Assembly (NCBI GenBank): GCA_903859705.1
Contig: CAIONQ010000050.1
Location: forward strand, 1 to 64,000
Origin: an uncultured Chthonomonas sp.
GTDB lineage: Bacteria; Armatimonadota; Chthonomonadetes; Chthonomonadales; Chthonomonadaceae
DNA length: 64,000 nt
Direction of reading: 5' to 3'
Part shown: one piece after another, positions 54,569 through 62,149 of the stretch
Layout of the letters: each line of letters starts with the position of its first letter
Numbering within the stretch: the stretch's first letter is position 1
The notes under the pieces: generated by a model
Told to the model about the DNA's origin: nothing
Seen by the model: the letters and a program-made list of their open reading frames with translations, nothing else
The model's database searches: none
Program-made: the position numbers and the translations under genes

Positions 54569-57500
54569 CTACAGACACCACTGAAAAAGGCCTTGAGCTA
54601 ACCATAATGCGTGCCCTTACGGGCCTCTCGGACGCGCAGATAGTTGGTGGCTCGAACACGGCTGTAGCACTGCGACGGGGCGGGTATGGCGGCGGCCTTT
54701 ATTACCCTGGCATAAGCGGTGATTACAACCGGGACCATGCTGTGGATACCGTGCAGCTGTTCACCTTTCTTGAAGAAACCCAGCCTGTAGAATTTGCACA
54801 ACTGGGGTTGGATACCGCTGGCACAAAACGTAATCAGTTCTTGAACCGACTGCAGGGCGAAGTTGCAAAACGTGGAATCCTATCCGTTTTACTTAAAGGC
54901 ATATCCCATGGGCCGGCAACTGTAAAGCTGTTTTATGGCACGCCCTCTGCAGGCAACCCTACAGCAAAACAACTGTGGGAGGGCAACCGCTTCAGTGTTA
55001 CGCGCCAGCTGCAATACAGCAACGATAACACACGGCGCGCGCTGGATATGGTTATCTTTATAAACGGCCTGCCGCTGGCAACGTTTGAGCTAAAAAATAG
55101 GCTCACCAACCAAAACGTTTTTGATGCTGTTCAGCAATATTGCCGGGATCGCGATCCCCGTGAGCTGCTGTTTCAGTTTCCACGCTGCCTGGTCCACTTT
55201 GCAGTGGATGATGACCAGGTGATGTTTTGCACCCGACTTTCTGGTAAAAGCTCCCGGTTTTTTCCGTTCAATATTGGCTGGAGAGGCGGAGCTGGCAACC
55301 CGCCGAACCCCGGAGGGCTAAAAACGGATTATCTGTGGAAAACCATCCTTACCCGGGAGGGCCTTACAGATATTCTGGAGAACTACGCCCAGTTTGTGGT
55401 TATACCGGCTGATAAGCAATCGCCCAGACGCGAGGAGCTAATTTTCCCCCGTTACCATCAGCTGGATGCCGTGCGTACCCTGCTGGCACACGCGCAAGAG
55501 CATGGCCCTGGCAAAAGGTACCTTGTACAACACTCGGCTGGCAGCGGCAAATCCAACACAATAGCATGGTTGGCCCGGCAGCTTGTTGGGCTGGAAAAAC
55601 AGGGTGCAAACGTATTCAATGCTGTGATTGTAGTTACCGACCGGGTGCTGCTGGATAAACAGATCCGGGATACGATAAGAGGGTTTACACAGCTTGCAAA
55701 CACTGTTGGCCATGCCGAACATTCTGGTAAGTTGAAGGAGTATTTGCAGGGTGGCAAACAGATTGTAATAACCACTGTGCAGAAGTTTCCGTTTATCCTG
55801 GATGATATTGGCAACCTGCATAGAGACCGCAGCTTCGCTATCATTATTGATGAGGCACACTCCAGCCAGGGCGGCAAAACCGCTGCAAAAATGAACCAGG
55901 CTCTTTCGGCAGATGGCAAATCCGAAGAAGATGAGGATACCGAAGACCAGATAAACCGCTTAATGGAAGCACGCAAAATGCTGCCCAATGCAAGCTACTT
56001 TGCTTTCACAGCTACCCCTAAGCCGAAAACACTGGAGGTGTTTGGTGTGCCAATGCCGGCCGGGGAGGCTGTAAAGTTTCGTGCCATTCATAACTACACC
56101 ATGAAGCAGGCCATTGAGGAGCAATTTATTCTGGATGTGCTGGCCAACTACACCTCTTACAAGAGCTACTATAGCCTGGTAAAAACGGTGGAAGAAGACC
56201 CGGAATTTGACGCAAATAAAGCCCACCGCAAACTAAAAAGCTACGTAGAGGGGCACGAATATGCCATCCGTCAAAAAGCCGAAATCATGGTGGATCATTT
56301 CCATGATCATGTGCTGAACAAGCAAAAAATTGGTGGCCAGGCACGTGCCATGGTGGTTACTGGCAGCATTCAGCGTGCCATTGAGTACTTTCAGGCATTC
56401 CAGCAGTACCTTACAGAACGCAAAAGCCCATACCAGGCAATAGTCGCATTCTCTGGCGAGCCAGAATTTAGAGGCAATAAAGTTACCGAAGCCACTTTAA
56501 ACGGTTTTCCCAGCGCCAAAATATCTGAAAAGATTAAACAGGAGCCCTACCGCTTCTTAATATGCGCCGATAAGTTCCAAACCGGTTACGATGAACCGCT
56601 GCTGCACACCATGTATGTAGACAAGGTTTTGACTGGTATTAAAGCAGTGCAAACCCTTTCTCGCCTGAACCGCTCATGGCAAAACAAGCACGATACGTTT
56701 GTGTTGGATTTTGTGAACGAGCCAGACACAATCCGTGAAGCATTCTCGCCTTTTTACAAAACCACCATCCTGAGCGGGGAAACCGATCCAAATAGACTGC
56801 ATGATCTGAAAGCAGATCTCGATGGGTATCTGGTTTACTCGCCCGCGGATATCGATACTCTGGTGGAACGGTACCTCGGTGGTGACGCGCGGAATAGGCT
56901 GGACCCAATACTGGACCAATGCGTTGCTAACTACATGGATGATCTTGATGAAGATCAGCAGGTGGATTTTAAAGGCAAGGCTAAGGGATTTTTGCGAACA
57001 TACGGATTCCTTTCTTCAGTCTTGCCGTACTCGCATGCTGCCTGGGAGAAGCTGAGCATATTCCTTAATTTTTTGGTACCCAAACTACCTGCCCCAAAAG
57101 AGACGGACCTCTCGAAAGGCGTGCTTGAGAGCATTGACATGGACAGCTACCGTGTTGAGGCACGGAGTGCCATGGCAATTGCCCTTGCAGATGAGGATGT
57201 AGAAATCGGACCACAGGCTGTTACAGCGGGCGGGAAATTGCCTGAGCCGGAATTAGACCGCCTTAGCAACATCCTGCGCTCTTTCAACGAGCTATTTGGC
57301 AATATAGAGTGGAAAGATGATGACAAAATACGGCGGGTAATAACCGAAGAGATACCGGCAAAAGTGGCCGCCGATAAGGCCTACCAGAACGCAATGAAAA
57401 ACTCTGACAAAGCGAACGCCAGGATTGAACACGACAGAGCCCTTGAGAATGTGCTTGTGACGCTGGTTGCCGATCATATGGAACTGTTCAAACAGTTCTC

Positions 57501-57579
57501 AGACAACCCATCGTTCAAGAAATGGCTTGCGGAAAGTAACTTTGCGACTACGTATGTAGAGCGTGAGGCAGGCGGGTAG
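54565..57579 (+). CDS. hsdR: Type I restriction enzyme, endonuclease and motor subunit
   Basis: The 1004-residue product starts at the ATGA overlap. An N-terminal PD-(D/E)XK nuclease is visible (ALDMVIFINGLP followed by FELKNRLTN at about 170-190). SF2 helicase motifs follow: Walker A SAGSGKSNT (about 325), IIIDEAHSSQGGKTA (motif II), and AFTATPKPKTLEVFG (motif III). The helicase C part includes CADKFQTGYDEP and QTLSRLNRSWQNKHDTFVLDF. It translocates DNA and cleaves at a distance when the recognition site is unmethylated, with HsdM and HsdS. Last gene of the six-gene operon. No frameshifts seen. Confidence 0.94.
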   Translation: MTTDTTEKGLELTIMRALTGLSDAQIVGGSNTAVALRRGGYGGGLYYPGISGDYNRDHAVDTVQLFTFLEETQPVEFAQLGLDTAGTKRNQFLNRLQGEVAKRGILSVLLKGISHGPATVKLFYGTPSAGNPTAKQLWEGNRFSVTRQLQYSNDNTRRALDMVIFINGLPLATFELKNRLTNQNVFDAVQQYCRDRDPRELLFQFPRCLVHFAVDDDQVMFCTRLSGKSSRFFPFNIGWRGGAGNPPNPGGLKTDYLWKTILTREGLTDILENYAQFVVIPADKQSPRREELIFPRYHQLDAVRTLLAHAQEHGPGKRYLVQHSAGSGKSNTIAWLARQLVGLEKQGANVFNAVIVVTDRVLLDKQIRDTIRGFTQLANTVGHAEHSGKLKEYLQGGKQIVITTVQKFPFILDDIGNLHRDRSFAIIIDEAHSSQGGKTAAKMNQALSADGKSEEDEDTEDQINRLMEARKMLPNASYFAFTATPKPKTLEVFGVPMPAGEAVKFRAIHNYTMKQAIEEQFILDVLANYTSYKSYYSLVKTVEEDPEFDANKAHRKLKSYVEGHEYAIRQKAEIMVDHFHDHVLNKQKIGGQARAMVVTGSIQRAIEYFQAFQQYLTERKSPYQAIVAFSGEPEFRGNKVTEATLNGFPSAKISEKIKQEPYRFLICADKFQTGYDEPLLHTMYVDKVLTGIKAVQTLSRLNRSWQNKHDTFVLDFVNEPDTIREAFSPFYKTTILSGETDPNRLHDLKADLDGYLVYSPADIDTLVERYLGGDARNRLDPILDQCVANYMDDLDEDQQVDFKGKAKGFLRTYGFLSSVLPYSHAAWEKLSIFLNFLVPKLPAPKETDLSKGVLESIDMDSYRVEARSAMAIALADEDVEIGPQAVTAGGKLPEPELDRLSNILRSFNELFGNIEWKDDDKIRRVITEEIPAKVAADKAYQNAMKNSDKANARIEHDRALENVLVTLVADHMELFKQFSDNPSFKKWLAESNFATTYVEREAGG

Positions 57580-57930
57580 CAGTGGAACGGCACAGTCTGC
57601 CTATCCACACCACAACAACTATACAGGCTATTACAGCTATACATGGATCTGTTTGCATACGCTCTGCTGGTAGGCATGTTGATAAAGTAATGTGCGACGT
57701 GATTTAAGGACATCGTTTTGTTCATCATGCAATTGGCCCGAATCAGGTCGATCGCTATTGCAAATCCCGCCAACATGAGGGTTGCACACCAGGACAGACT
57801 GGCGAATAACATCCCAGCTCGCAGAATAACGTTTGTCGCCGTACGAGAGCCGAACAATCTAACAACGTAAGTATAACTTTCCTTCGGCCAATGATCTGTT
57901 AATGGGTTCGTAAATAGTATATAAAATATC
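57580..57930. other. Non-coding region after hsdR
   Basis: About 350 bases with no supported gene. A minus-strand frame (57474-57857) overlaps hsdR and shows no family resemblance. No clear terminator hairpin for hsdR was found. The stretch ends at the strong promoter starting at 57931. Confidence 0.4.
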
Positions 57931-57960
57931 TTGACACTTTTTGTAATCCGCGCTTATAAT
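57931..57960 (+). promoter_or_regulatory. Near-perfect sigma-70 promoter of the paralogue cluster
   Basis: TTGACA at 57931-57936 and TATAAT at 57955-57960 are separated by 18 bases; both hexamers are exact consensus. Transcription would begin near 57967, about 90 bases before the 30-residue ORF at 58057 and about 200 bases before the first paralogue. Confidence 0.85.
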
Positions 57961-58056
57961 ATGCTTGCCAAATTGCAATCCTGCGCAGGCCACTTTGCGC
58001 GCAGTCCTTAAGTAATTCGATTGCAATGGCAATAAAAATCAATCAGGAGCACAACC

Positions 58057-58149
58057 ATGAAGTTCGTGCATGTTATCAGCAAATGGCTGATATTGGCTGT
58101 GGCAATCGTTGCGACTGTAGTTTTGTTACCTTTTTTGTCTTTTGCGTAG
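58057..58149 (+). CDS. 30-residue hydrophobic small ORF
   Basis: ATG 58057 is preceded by AGGAG seven bases upstream. The frame encodes 30 residues, starting MKFVHVISKWLILAVAIVAT and ending LLPFLSFA, then TAG. It is a lone signal-peptide-like or membrane segment. The stop codon is part of the AGGAG of the next gene (TAGGAG), so its translation probably delivers ribosomes to the paralogue start at 58164. It could be a functional small membrane protein or just a leader. Not seen before the other two copies. Confidence 0.5.
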   Translation: MKFVHVISKWLILAVAIVATVVLLPFLSFA

Positions 58150-58163
58150 GAGAAGCTTTCACT

Positions 58164-59114
58164 ATGCCAAGAGATAACACTCTCACCTCCACGGTGTGGA
58201 TTACCCTGATGGTCGCTATGGCCATGGTAGTGCTCCCCGGCTTTGCGTTTGCAGGTATCCGCCCGTTGGGCCCGAATCCGCCCATAAAGATCCACTCCTA
58301 CGGGTCCGTGCGCAAAGGTTACATCGATTCAGTGCCATTGTATTATCTTGTATCCGAACCCGCAAGAATGGCTGTGCTTAACCTTAGGCTGCATACCCTC
58401 AGCCCTGCTGAAGTTTCGGAACTTGTGCAATTGAGTAACAGCTATCCGGATGATCTCGCCCTCTGGGTAGCCGCTATTCAGGCAGATGATGCCTTGAGGA
58501 AACAGGAGACAGACCGACTGCTTCCCGCTGATGTGCACGGCATGCAGGAGCAGTTTAAACGCGCAACGTTGCAATGGTACGATTTTGAGCTGCATGAAAT
58601 GACAGACCTAAATTGGTACGTGAATAAGCTCAAGAGGGCAACTGATGCCACGGTGCCACCAACTACTACCCTGTATTCACTCTGGCTCAAAACCAGAAAC
58701 ATCACCATAGGACTCATGACACTGGACGCGAATTCAACGAACGGGGCGGCAAAGGGCTTTGAACCGGATGTTATCTTAAAAGGTGTAGCACCAAAGTCTG
58801 TTATATCCGAATATGAGGCCGCACGCCTCAAGGATTGGAACGGTGCTATCCCCTCCTGGCGTGATTGCTCAGACGACCGGATGCGGGCAGTTTACGCCGC
58901 CTTAATTACCATCGCAGATCACTCTCATTATTACTGGCAGAAGTGTGAGCTGGTGAATGGCAGATGGACGCCAACAGGCCCCCATCTGTTCAACAAGCAA
59001 ACGGTGAAGGAGGGCAAGTATATAGAGCGATGGATCGACAACATCGATTCCAGCAGGACCATCAAAATCGCGGACAACGACTTCCGTCACTATGGATTCA
59101 CCCATAAAAAATAA
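58164..59114 (+). CDS. Exported hypothetical protein, paralogue 1
   Basis: The ATG at 58164 follows AGGAG (longer frame from 58026 overlaps the small ORF and lacks a signal peptide). The 316-residue product has an N-terminal signal or anchor (WITLMVAMAMVVLPGFAFAG). The mature part repeats across the paralogues: SYGSVRKGYIDSVPLYYL, LNLRLHTLSPAEVSEL, DDLALWVAAIQADD, RATLQWYDFELHEMTDLNWYV, KLKRATDATVPPTT and WRDCSDDRMRAVYAAL, ending DSSRTIKIADNDFRHYGFTHKK. It is a small soluble domain with two Cys in the C-terminal half. No known family recognised. Confidence 0.7.
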   Translation: MPRDNTLTSTVWITLMVAMAMVVLPGFAFAGIRPLGPNPPIKIHSYGSVRKGYIDSVPLYYLVSEPARMAVLNLRLHTLSPAEVSELVQLSNSYPDDLALWVAAIQADDALRKQETDRLLPADVHGMQEQFKRATLQWYDFELHEMTDLNWYVNKLKRATDATVPPTTTLYSLWLKTRNITIGLMTLDANSTNGAAKGFEPDVILKGVAPKSVISEYEAARLKDWNGAIPSWRDCSDDRMRAVYAALITIADHSHYYWQKCELVNGRWTPTGPHLFNKQTVKEGKYIERWIDNIDSSRTIKIADNDFRHYGFTHKK

Positions 59115-59132
59115 CGGGTTTAACGCCATTGC

Positions 59133-59162
59133 AGCCTCTGCCGGAGATACCTGGCAGAGACT
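59133..59162 (+). terminator. Repeat hairpin after paralogue 1
   Basis: AGCCTCTGCC at 59133-59142 pairs with GGCAGAGACT at 59153-59162 (one C-A mismatch), followed by GTTTGTC. The same element, without the mismatch, follows paralogues 2 and 3. Confidence 0.6.
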
Positions 59163-59257
59163 GTTTGTCGTAGCTGGTTAATGCTCGACGTGGTTTACCA
59201 GCACTTTATATCCAGAAACGTGTGTTTGGTAATAATATGTAGAAAGGGGTAAACGAG

Positions 59258-60217
59258 TTGCAAACTGTAATTTCCCGAGCTGCAGCTAACAGCCGCGTGA
59301 TACAAACTCTGCTGCGTGTATTGTGGTTGTTCGTGGCCTCTGCCTATGGCTTTAGCGGAGCATGTGCGAACCCGCCAGTCAAACTGGAATCCTACGGTTT
59401 TGTGGCGCAAGGATACGTTGATGCTGTTCCGCTCTTGTATCTGGTACCTGAAGAGGCCCGGCTGCTTGTGTTACGGCTCAAGCTGCATACAATAAACAGC
59501 GCACAATTAGCTGAGCTGGTTACGTTAAGTGAGAAGAATTCGGATAATTTACCACTCTGGCTTGCGGCAGTGCAGGGGGATGACACGTTCAGAAATCACG
59601 AAACAGCAAGATTGCTTCCGTCGGTTGTGCATGGAGATACCGAGGAATTCAAACGTGCAACTTTGCAACTGTACGACTTCAAACTCCACAAAATGACAGA
59701 TCCGAAATGGTACGTGAATAAGCTGAAACGTGCTACTGATGCCACTATTCCGCCAACCCAGGTGTTCTACAAACTGTGGCGCAAAACGAAAGACATTACA
59801 ATCGGACTGATGCTGCTGGACGCTAATGATTTGAATGGCAGTGCAAAGGGCTTCGATCCTGATCAGTTGCTGCGTGGTGTTGCACCGCGGTCGGTCCTGA
59901 GCGTTTTTGAATCTGCCCGCGAAAATGGTTGGCAAGGAGATATCCCTTCATGGCGTGACTGCTCTGATGAGAGAATGAGAAGCCTGTATGCAGCTCTTGT
60001 CTCAATCTCAGAACGAAGCTTGACCTGCTGGCAGAAGTGTGAGCTTGTAAACGGCTCATGGACTCCTACTGGTCCGGAGATTTACAACCAGCAAAAGCTA
60101 AGGGAAAACAAGTATTTGAAGAGATGGTTTGATAGCATCGAAACAACCAGAACCATCAAAATTGCGGCAAACGACACACGGCGATATGGATTTACCCGAA
60201 AGAAGAATCACGGGTGA
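59258..60217 (+). CDS. Exported hypothetical protein, paralogue 2
   Basis: A TTG start with AAAGGGG eight bases upstream. The 319-residue product has an N-terminal hydrophobic segment (LLRVLWLFVASAYGFSGACA). Residues from about 45 align along their length with paralogue 1: ESYGFVAQGYVDAVPLLYL, LRLKLHTINSAQLAEL, NLPLWLAAVQGDD, RATLQLYDFKLHKMTDPKWYV, KLKRATDATIPPTQ, WRDCSDERMRSLYAAL, and a similar C-terminal DTRRYGFTRKK. It is clearly more divergent than copies 1 and 3 are from each other, and has a different signal peptide. Unknown function. Confidence 0.7.
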   Translation: MQTVISRAAANSRVIQTLLRVLWLFVASAYGFSGACANPPVKLESYGFVAQGYVDAVPLLYLVPEEARLLVLRLKLHTINSAQLAELVTLSEKNSDNLPLWLAAVQGDDTFRNHETARLLPSVVHGDTEEFKRATLQLYDFKLHKMTDPKWYVNKLKRATDATIPPTQVFYKLWRKTKDITIGLMLLDANDLNGSAKGFDPDQLLRGVAPRSVLSVFESARENGWQGDIPSWRDCSDERMRSLYAALVSISERSLTCWQKCELVNGSWTPTGPEIYNQQKLRENKYLKRWFDSIETTRTIKIAANDTRRYGFTRKKNHG

Positions 60218-60230
60218 GAGTGATCAATCA

Positions 60231-60267
60231 CAGCCTCTGCCGGGGATACCTGGCAGAGGCTGGATTT
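60231..60267 (+). terminator. Repeat hairpin after paralogue 2
   Basis: CAGCCTCTGCC at 60231-60241 pairs perfectly with GGCAGAGGCTG at 60252-60262 across a 10-base loop, followed by GATTTTG. Confidence 0.75.
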
Positions 60268-60352
60268 TGTCGCTGGCAAACGCGGCACCGGTGCTCCAGC
60301 GCTGTATCTCCAACACAACGTGACGGGCCCACGGTGAAAGGCACCTATAACT

Positions 60353-61303
60353 ATGCCAAGAGATAACACTCTCACCTCCACGGTGTGGATTACCCTGATG
60401 GTCGCTATGGCCATGGTAGCGCTCCCCGGCTTAGCGTTTGCAGGTATCCGCCCGTTAGGCCCGAATCCGCCAACTCCGATACGCTCCTACGGGTCCGTGC
60501 GCAAAGGTTACATCGATTCAGTGCCATTGTATTATCTTGTATCCGAACCCGCAAGAATGGCTGTGCTTAACCTTAGGCTACATACCCTCAGCCCTGCTGA
60601 AGTCTCGGAACTGATACAACTGAGTAACAGCTATCCGGATGATCTCGCCCTCTGGGTAGCCGCAATTCAGGCAGATGATGCCTTCAAGAAACTGGAGACA
60701 GACCGACTGCTTCCCTCTGAGGCGCACGGCATGTAGGAGCAGTTTAAACGCGCAACGTTGCAATGGTACGATTTTAAACTGCACGATTGGGACGATCCAA
60801 CATGGTATGTGAAAAAACTCAAGAGAGCAACTGATGCCACCGTGCCACCAACTACTACCCTGTATTCACTCTGGCTCAAAACCAGAAACATCACCATAGG
60901 GCTCATGGCATTGGCAGCGAATTCTATGAATGGGAGTGCAAAGGGTTTTGACGCGGAAGCTATCTTAAGAGGTGTTGCCCCAAAGTCTGTTATATCCGAA
61001 TATGAGGCCGCACGCCTCAAGGATTGGAACGGTGCTATCCCCTCCTGGCGTGATTGCTCAGACGACCGGATGCGGGCAGTTTACGCCGCCTTAATTACCA
61101 TCGCAGATCACGCTCAGACTTACTGGCAGAAGTGTGAAGTGGTGAATGGCAAATTGATAACAATTGGGACTCGTCTGTACAACAAGCAAAAGGTGAAGGA
61201 GGGAAAGTATATAGAGCGATGGATCGACAACATCGATTCCAGCAGGACCATCAAAATCGCGGATAACGACTTCCGTCACTATGGATTCACCCACAAAAAA
61301 TAA
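60353..61303 (+). pseudogene. Exported hypothetical protein, paralogue 3, interrupted by amber codon
   Basis: The frame from ATG 60353 is nearly identical to paralogue 1 (signal WITLMVAMAMVALPGLAFAG, same RKGYIDSVPLYYL and so on) but reads HGM-TAG-EQF at 60734-60736 where copy 1 has HGM-CAG-EQF. After this single CAG-to-TAG change the frame stays open and conserved to 61303 (317 codons in total), with the same C-terminal end. It is thus a recent nonsense mutation, suppressed readthrough, or a sequencing error. The 5' flank differs from copy 1 (no 30-residue ORF; AAAGG site). Confidence 0.8.
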
Positions 61304-61320
61304 CGGGTTTAACGCCATTG

Positions 61321-61352
61321 CAGCCTCTGCCGGAGATACCTGGCAGAGGCTG
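61321..61352 (+). terminator. Repeat hairpin after paralogue 3
   Basis: CAGCCTCTGCC at 61321-61331 pairs with GGCAGAGGCTG at 61342-61352, then GATTTTG. The whole 3' flank from AACGGGTTTAACGCC onward is shared with copy 1, showing that the duplication included this region. Confidence 0.75.
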
Positions 61353-61441
61353 GATTTTGTCCAATCCCAAAACTCCGCACCACCTGCATTTCCCTTCCTT
61401 TCCTAAGCTCCTAACTAAGCGAGACGGCCGGACCTACTCCG

Positions 61442-61565
61442 TGCAAACTTAGGCACGAAAAATGCAAACTTAGCAGCATAATCCGGTATGATAACATCAA
61501 TTAATATCATTATATAACAATAGATATCAAAATAATGGGGATCATGCACAAACATGCAATCTTAG
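61442..61565. repeat. Three short direct repeats TGCAAACTTAG in an A+T-rich stretch
   Basis: TGCAAACTTAG occurs at 61442-61452 and 61463-61473, and with one change (TGCAATCTTAG) at 61555-61565. Between the second and third lies an unusually A+T-rich block (about 61485-61545). Could be protein-binding sites or remnants; no replication or recombination gene is nearby. Confidence 0.45.
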
Positions 61566-61771
61566 CATCTTAGCACCGAGGCAGGCTCTGTCAGGGGGAT
61601 TTTCTTGCAGGTCTCAGACTTCCACGCAGGTACGAAAATTGGTTGCCGGTAAAGTTGCCGTGACGTTACCGGCGGTCTGATTAAGGCTCTCATAATCAAG
61701 CGGGCGCAGTAAACCAGGCGCCCCAGCGCTCATCCATTGGCGTCACTTTACGGCATACTGGACCGCGTTCC

Positions 61772-62034
61772 CTCGCAGGCTCGGAGTTACAGCGCGAGTG
61801 GTTCTGGCTGTTTTGCCTGGGTTTTATCGCCGGGTCGGGAGGGGAGGCTTTGTACGGTTTGGCGCTGCTATACACTCCTCGCAGGCTCGGAGTTACAGCG
61901 CGAGTGGTTCTGGCTGTTTTGCCTGGGTTTTAGCGGCAGATCGCTGCTTGTTTTAGCGGCAGATCGCCGATAGGTGATTGCGGTACTGGCGTTGCTATAC
62001 ACTGTTCGTACCTCACAGTTACAGCGCGGGCGGT
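61772..62034. repeat. Repeated hairpin-like element, two identical 55-base copies and one diverged copy
   Basis: The segment beginning CTCGCAGGCTCGGAGTTACA is present at 61772-61826 and again, identical over 55 bases, at 61878-61932. A third, diverged copy sits at about 62004-62034 and keeps the core CAGTTACAGCGCG. In the first two, CTCGC pairs with GCGAG around the core; in the third, CGTACC pairs with GGTACG around a similar core, so the arms differ but complementarity is kept. GCTATACACT precedes copies 2 and 3, and GCGGCAGATCGC is repeated between them. No terminator T-run. Function unknown. Confidence 0.6.
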
Positions 62035-62149
62035 ACGTATTGGTTTGCAAGTTTTTTATCGCCAGGTCGGCGATTATGATAAAATAGATGCGTATTCTGT
62101 TCATAGCCTTGCTGTGTGGTGTTCTGGAGAACGGAAGCGGTTTTTAAGC

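Noticed and set aside
57474-57857. 127-residue minus-strand frame after hsdR
   Set aside because: Overlaps the hsdR end, shows no domain, and lacks a convincing start.
61772-62034. CRISPR array
   Set aside because: Only two exact copies, irregular spacing, and no cas genes in the window.
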